Assembly (NCBI GenBank): GCA_009760855.2 | Contig: WPIO01000014.1 | Span: 5,252,001 to 5,316,000, forward strand | From: Cristatella mucedo | Lineage: Eukaryota > Bryozoa > Phylactolaemata > Cristatellidae | Direction: 5' to 3' | Length of the DNA stretch: 64,000 nucleotides | Shown here: piece after piece, positions 56,701-62,700 of the stretch | Numbering within the stretch: the first letter of the stretch is position 1 | Layout: each line of letters starts with the position of its first letter | Notes under the pieces: model-generated | Database searches by the model: none | What the model was told of the DNA's origin: nothing | The model's input: the letters and a program-made list of their open reading frames with translations, nothing else | Position numbers and translations under genes: made by a program

Positions 56701-59700
56701 AGTTATGGGCAAACCAAGTGTGATTCAGAAATCGGAAAGGCTAACGCTGAAAATCGGCTCTGTCAGCATATCTCCTGTTGAATCAGCTCGAAATCTAGGT
56801 GTCATGTTCCAAAGTGACCTCTCGTTAGATGACCACATCAGCTGCACAGTCAAGTCTGCCTACTTCCGGTTACATTGCAGCAAATGTAAAGTGCCTAGAA
56901 AGAGATTTAGTTCTCGGAGGGGGCTTTATCAAGTGAATTATTATTATTATTACTGTCCGTTGCGACTGCTGTTGCCGGCATTCAGCACCACCCCTGCTCG
57001 ATTGTCATTGCAGCAGTGGCTGCTGCCACCGTAAATATGCCCCGGTCAGCAGCTACCAGAGACGTCGTCTGTGTTCTTCGATCATCCTTTGGTCTTCAAT
57101 GGATGGCAACCACTTGAGCTGTATGCTTTCCCTCCCCCCCCGAATGCCTTGCTGGCCAGCAGCAGGTTTAATGACACTTCGAATGCTGTAAACATGCTGG
57201 TATACCAGGCCTTGATGGAATGCTATCAATAGCAATAGTCACTCTTGGTCTCGAAGCTATCAATCAATAATGGGCCTGCACGTGCAATCACATGCAATCT
57301 GGTTGCCATTTGCAGCAGCATCGAAGACAACAGCTTGCTCGGCTGCTTCCTGCCGACCATCGAACCTTTTAGCCCGGTGCTGTGTTAACACACTGTGTTG
57401 TTTGCTGTGTCACCTTAGCCAGCCCCCCCCCGTGGGATTATTTTGAAACTACAGCAGGATTTTTGCTAGGGTCAGCATGATTGTCTGGAAACTTAATCAC
57501 CAATTCAAAAATGTGCCAATTTACCAATAAAGTCTTGTGCCACCCAAGGAACTTTATTCTAAGCATCACCTGCCGAGCACGAGCAGCTCGGTCCTCTTAA
57601 GCCTGAGATTCACTTGGCTCGTCGATTAACTTTTAACGCCTAGCCTGCCTATAAGAGGTGCCTGTCCATTGCCTAGCCACCGACGACATCGAGCCTTGCT
57701 GTTGTGCATGTGCAGATAGGTTCGATCGAAGTTCCATGCCCACACAAAGGCGCTCACCACTAATATTCGCATACTTGCGCTCGCTCACAATTGTACACCG
57801 GTGGACGTTTGTGGCTGTGGCTTGAGGCTTTGTTAGAGCAGTTGCATAGCACAAGACAGAGTGAGCATGCTATGCCTGGGTATTACATAGATGATGTTCA
57901 ACACGCGTTGAAATGTTTTATACTTTTGAGGTTAGTCTGCTAAATCACATTTGATTCGATGCAAGGGGCCAATAGATGTGGTAGCAAGATCAGGCTGTTG
58001 TGCCCACCTGTCGATGCGATGGCTGTGGTTTGTCGTTTGGGTGATTGCTGCCTGCTCTAGAATGCATACCAGTCGATGTCGTGTCAGTGATGCAGTGCTA
58101 GGGTTCAAGGGGAAAAAACCCATGTTGGATCAGTTGCAACTGCCTTCCAGGTGAGTGCTGGTTGGGGGAGACAAGCCGGTTCATAACGTGCCCATTGTGC
58201 TTAAATGTGCGAAACCAAAGAAGAGAGTTCTGGGGCTTTGTAAACGGCGCTTCGATTAAATGGAAATGGAAAAGTCCTTCTCTGTTACCGGCCGTGTTCC
58301 AATTGCTGGACCGTGGCCATGGGGGTATATACAGCACTGTAGGCTGGCTTCAACTAAAACTCATTATGGCAAAATGCTGCCTGCACTAGCCCGACTGCGT
58401 ACTTGCGTGTGATTGTGCCGTGGAGAACTGCTTGAGAGTTGCTTGACGTGGAGAGCTGCTTGACCGCACCTGCTGCTTCACACGTTAGCCTCCTTCGGAC
58501 TAAATTGGCGATGTACAAACCCCAGGCAAAGACTGCAATCTCTACCGGTGGACAGGCAATCGCCCTGCCCTTATAGGTCGAAGGCAACCAGCCGCCACGC
58601 AATTAGATCGTCTGCTGCTCGCGCCTGCCTTCTGCAGCTTGGCTTGTTGTCTCGGCTTCCGGTTGTGGTGATCGACTGTGACCTTTTCGCAGACTTCCGA
58701 TCGTGTTCAAGCCGGGCACGGGCACAGCCTCTGATCTGGCCCGTTTTTCCTGCACTCACCCTGGGTGACCTGCACTGGGGCAAAATAAATCCTAGCAGTA
58801 TGGCCGCCACTGCTGTGGCTGTAAATTCGTTTGGGAAATGAGAGGGTTCTACAATACCAGGCATGCTGCCACTAACCACATTTGCATGCTGACCCTGTGC
58901 ATGTCACCCCTAACCATGTTATTCATTTTGTTTTGTTTATCAAGCATGATATTCCTCACCATTCAATTGCATTTCTCTTTGCAGCAAATGTAAAGCGCTT
59001 AGAGAAAGATTGAGTTCTCTGAGGGTGCTTTATCAAGTGCATTATTATTATTATTATTATTATTATTGTTACTGAATGATGTGGATCATGTGAAAATATG
59101 TATTGACAAGCCAGAAACAAACAGTTGCTGTTGTTTTGTATGTATTGTGTGACGTCATTCCACCACTATTCTGTATGATTTAACTTGTCTGGCTAGGCTT
59201 TGCTGTGGCCTCTAAGCCTGGCCAGACAAGGTAGGTCACAAAGAATTGCATTCGGGTGACGCTGCACTAAATGAATACATGCCAGCAGCATATGTGTTGT
59301 TTTTAGGCTGTCAATAAATAGTTTGATGTGCTTCTCATCACTTTAGTATGCCTGGCATTGTAGAAAACTTTCTCATTACCCGAATAAATAGACAGCCACA
59401 TCAGTGGCTTCCATACTGCAAAGATATGTTTGCACCTGAGTGTACCTTGGCAGAGTGTCTCTTGGCATTTTTTCTGTGGGCATCTGGCATGCAGTCGTTC
59501 TGTCGAGGCGGCAGCAGCAGCAGTCGCTATTTTTCGAACAGGTGGGCAAGACACCGGCGGCACGTTGGTGATGGTCGGGCAGGACGGCGTGCAAAGGCCG
59601 CCGATACACTTCCCTCGCGGCAGCACTGGCGGCAGTCACCTGCTGGCATTTCTGACGTGCCTCGAGGCCGGGCTGCAGCCCCGTGGACAGCTCGACCCGC

Positions 59701-62700
59701 CCCTCTGGTCGCAGGAAGACAAAGGTGACGCAGACGACCGACTGCAGCCGTAGCAGGCAGTTTGCAGTGTCCATCGCCCGGTGCGTTCGCAGCACGTCCT
59801 GCTGCCGATGCCACACGGGCACTCTCGGCATTGACCTTGCAGGCAAAGTGTTTCCCAAGGTCAAGCGAAAATGGAGCCACAGCTTTGTCGACGGCTGCTT
59901 AAACGGCTCGAAGACGCCGCGAGTGCCTAGCCACGACGGTGGCACCACATCCGCTGCTGCTATCATCTCGGCTGCGGGCGAGGCCGAGGACGGCAGAAGT
60001 GCCGAGATCGACTACGTCTTTAGGATTGTCCGGTCGTTCAATCCGCAAGAGCTTGACCGTGAGTATTGTGCGCTGCCCCGGTTCCGTGCTTTGCCGTTGG
60101 TGCACTGCAGGAGAATCGCCTAGGCCCAGGCTCTCATGTCTCCAGGCTGCGTTCCTCCCGCCTGCAGACAGGGCTGTGAGCTCAAATATGAGTAGGTTGT
60201 AAGAAAAGGCTTTATCGCCATTTTTGTCGCAAGGAAGCAGTTATTGTGGCAGCAATAGAGGGGGGGCCGTCGTGCATGTTCAAACTAGTAAGTTTTTTTT
60301 GTGCCTGGCTAGCCCAGGTGTAAGGTGCTTGCCATTCACGACCCGGGTCGTAGGTTCGAGTTCTAGAGTGGTCGATTTTTATCGACAACTGCAAGTAGTA
60401 GTGATAACCGTTAAGGCTCTTCTGCAGTTGCCACATTACTCCACTTCTCGCCGACCTGCACTGGCTACCAGTCAAGCAACGGATTGACTTCAAGGTTTTG
60501 TCACTCACTTTTAGGTCCCTTCATTCTATGGCTCCAGCCTATCTCCGACATACTCCCCCATCAGGCCAAGCATCGTACCACCCACTCTTCGGAATCCAAC
60601 AGTCTACAAATACCTCGTACAAACCTCAAATCCTTTGGAGACCGTGCATTTAGTTCGTATGCTCCCAAAGCCTGGAACTCCCTCCCGACCTGCATCAGAA
60701 CATCCCCTGACCTGACCACATTTAAAAGGAACCTAAAAACACACCTATTTAGGACGGCATTTAGTGGGTCCCTGTGATTCGTCCTTCACGTGCTTATGCG
60801 TGCTGACACTGTGCATGCTGCCACTAACCACATTTGCATGCTGACCCTGTGCATGTCACCCCTAACCATGTCATTCATTTTGTTTGTTTATCAAGCATGA
60901 TATTACTCACCATCCTATTGCATTTCCCTTTGCAGCAAATGTAAAGCGCCTAGAGAGAGATTTAGTTCTCTGAGGGCGCTTTATCAAGTACATTATTATT
61001 ATTATATTATTATTATTCTGCCGATATACAAATGAGGCTGTTAAATCAGCTAACCTTTTTTCCCACGAGGGAAGCATTTCTTTTGAGCTAAACGACAATG
61101 CACTGAAATTATTTTAGCCATTGAGTCCAAATGTCCTCATCTAGATGACGGTGGTTGACCTTCTTATTTAACAATGGCAGTGATGTTGACCTTCTGATGT
61201 CCTTGAATAGTCAGGGTCAGTCTGTGGCTGAATTTCCAAACGGTGCAATATAGAAAGGTCAACAGATTCAATTCTATGCACAATAAAAATATGCCAAACC
61301 CCCAAAAGATGCAGGACACTTAGCTTAACACTTGAGTGACCTAGAAAAAATACTTAACATGTAATAATGAAACATGGTGGCGGAACAAAAAGTTCAAGGA
61401 TGCTTGAGGACATGTACAGCAATACTTAGCCAATTAAACCGAAATCATAAATGAACTATACGAGTAGTGCAGCAGCAGAGCTGAATTCACATTTTACATT
61501 TCACGTTGATCCGTGGAGTAATAATAATATTGCACTTGATAAAGCGCCCTCAGAGAACTTAATCTCTTTCTAGGCGCTTTACATTTGCTGCAAAGTGATA
61601 CGCAATAGAATAGTAAGTAAAATCATGCTTGAAAAACAAACAAAATGAATAACCTGGTTAGGGGTTACATGCACTGGGTCAGCATGCAAATGTGGTTAGT
61701 GGCAGCATGCACAGTGTCAGCACGCATAAGCACATCGAGGACGAATCACAAGGACCCACTAAATGCTGTCCTAAATAGGTGTGTTTTTAAGTTTCTTTTA
61801 AATGTGGTCAGGTCAGGGGATGTTCTGATGCAGGTCGGGAGGGAGTTCCAGGCTGTGGGAGCATACGAGCTAAATGCACGGTCTCCAAAGGATTTAAGGT
61901 TTGTACGAGGTATTTCTAGACTGTTGGATTCCGAAAAGCGAGTGGTACGATGCTTTGCCTGATGGGGTAGTATATCTGAAAGATAGGCTGGAGCCATAGA
62001 ATGAAGAGACCTAAAAGTGAGCGACAAAACCTTGCAGTCAATCCGTTGCTTGACTTGTAACCAGTGCAGGTCGGCGAGAAGTGGAGTAATGTGGCAACTG
62101 CGACGCTCACGACAGACAAGCCTAGCTGCAGAGTTTTGCACCAGCTGCAATCGCCTGATCGCACATGCTGGTAGGCCAGTAAGCAGTGAGTTGCAGAAGT
62201 CGAGACGAGATGTCACGAATGCATGGACCAACTTGGACGTGGTATCCTTATCTAAACAAGCCCTAATTTTAGCAATGTTATGAAGCTGAAAATAGGTCGT
62301 TGTATACCCGAAGCAATGCTGACTCTGTGGAGTGATTAGCTCTAAAGCCAGACTGGAACTTACTAGCAAGGTGTGAGGTTTCGATATACGAGTATTGGCT
62401 GAGATTTAATTTACAAGGCTCGAAGCTGTCAAGGAAGTTGTCTAAAAGTTCCTAGAACCTACCTCAACAAGCTTTAGGCATGTACATCGATGTGCCAAGC
62501 TTCAAAAAAAAGTTAAGGCACAAGTCGTATATGATGAAGAGAAGTGTGTATGTTATTTGTAGATATGAGCCCGATGGCGGTAACCCGGGTTGCAGAATTT
62601 CCACGAGTAGAATCACAATTAATTACTAATTTTGCAGATAGCTGCTCTAAAAAATATAGCGTTTCGAAGTCGAAAATGCCGTTGACCTGATTCAGGAGCA

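Larger units (their letters stand above)
51468..59541 (+). other. SGSM intron 9
   Basis: The largest intron (8.1 kb). It holds two long LINE-A copies, SINE fragments and a LINE-A end. 54376-54821, 54951-55794, 56956-58852 and 59068-59541 show nothing else recognisable apart from a C9 tract near 57418. Confidence 0.85.
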
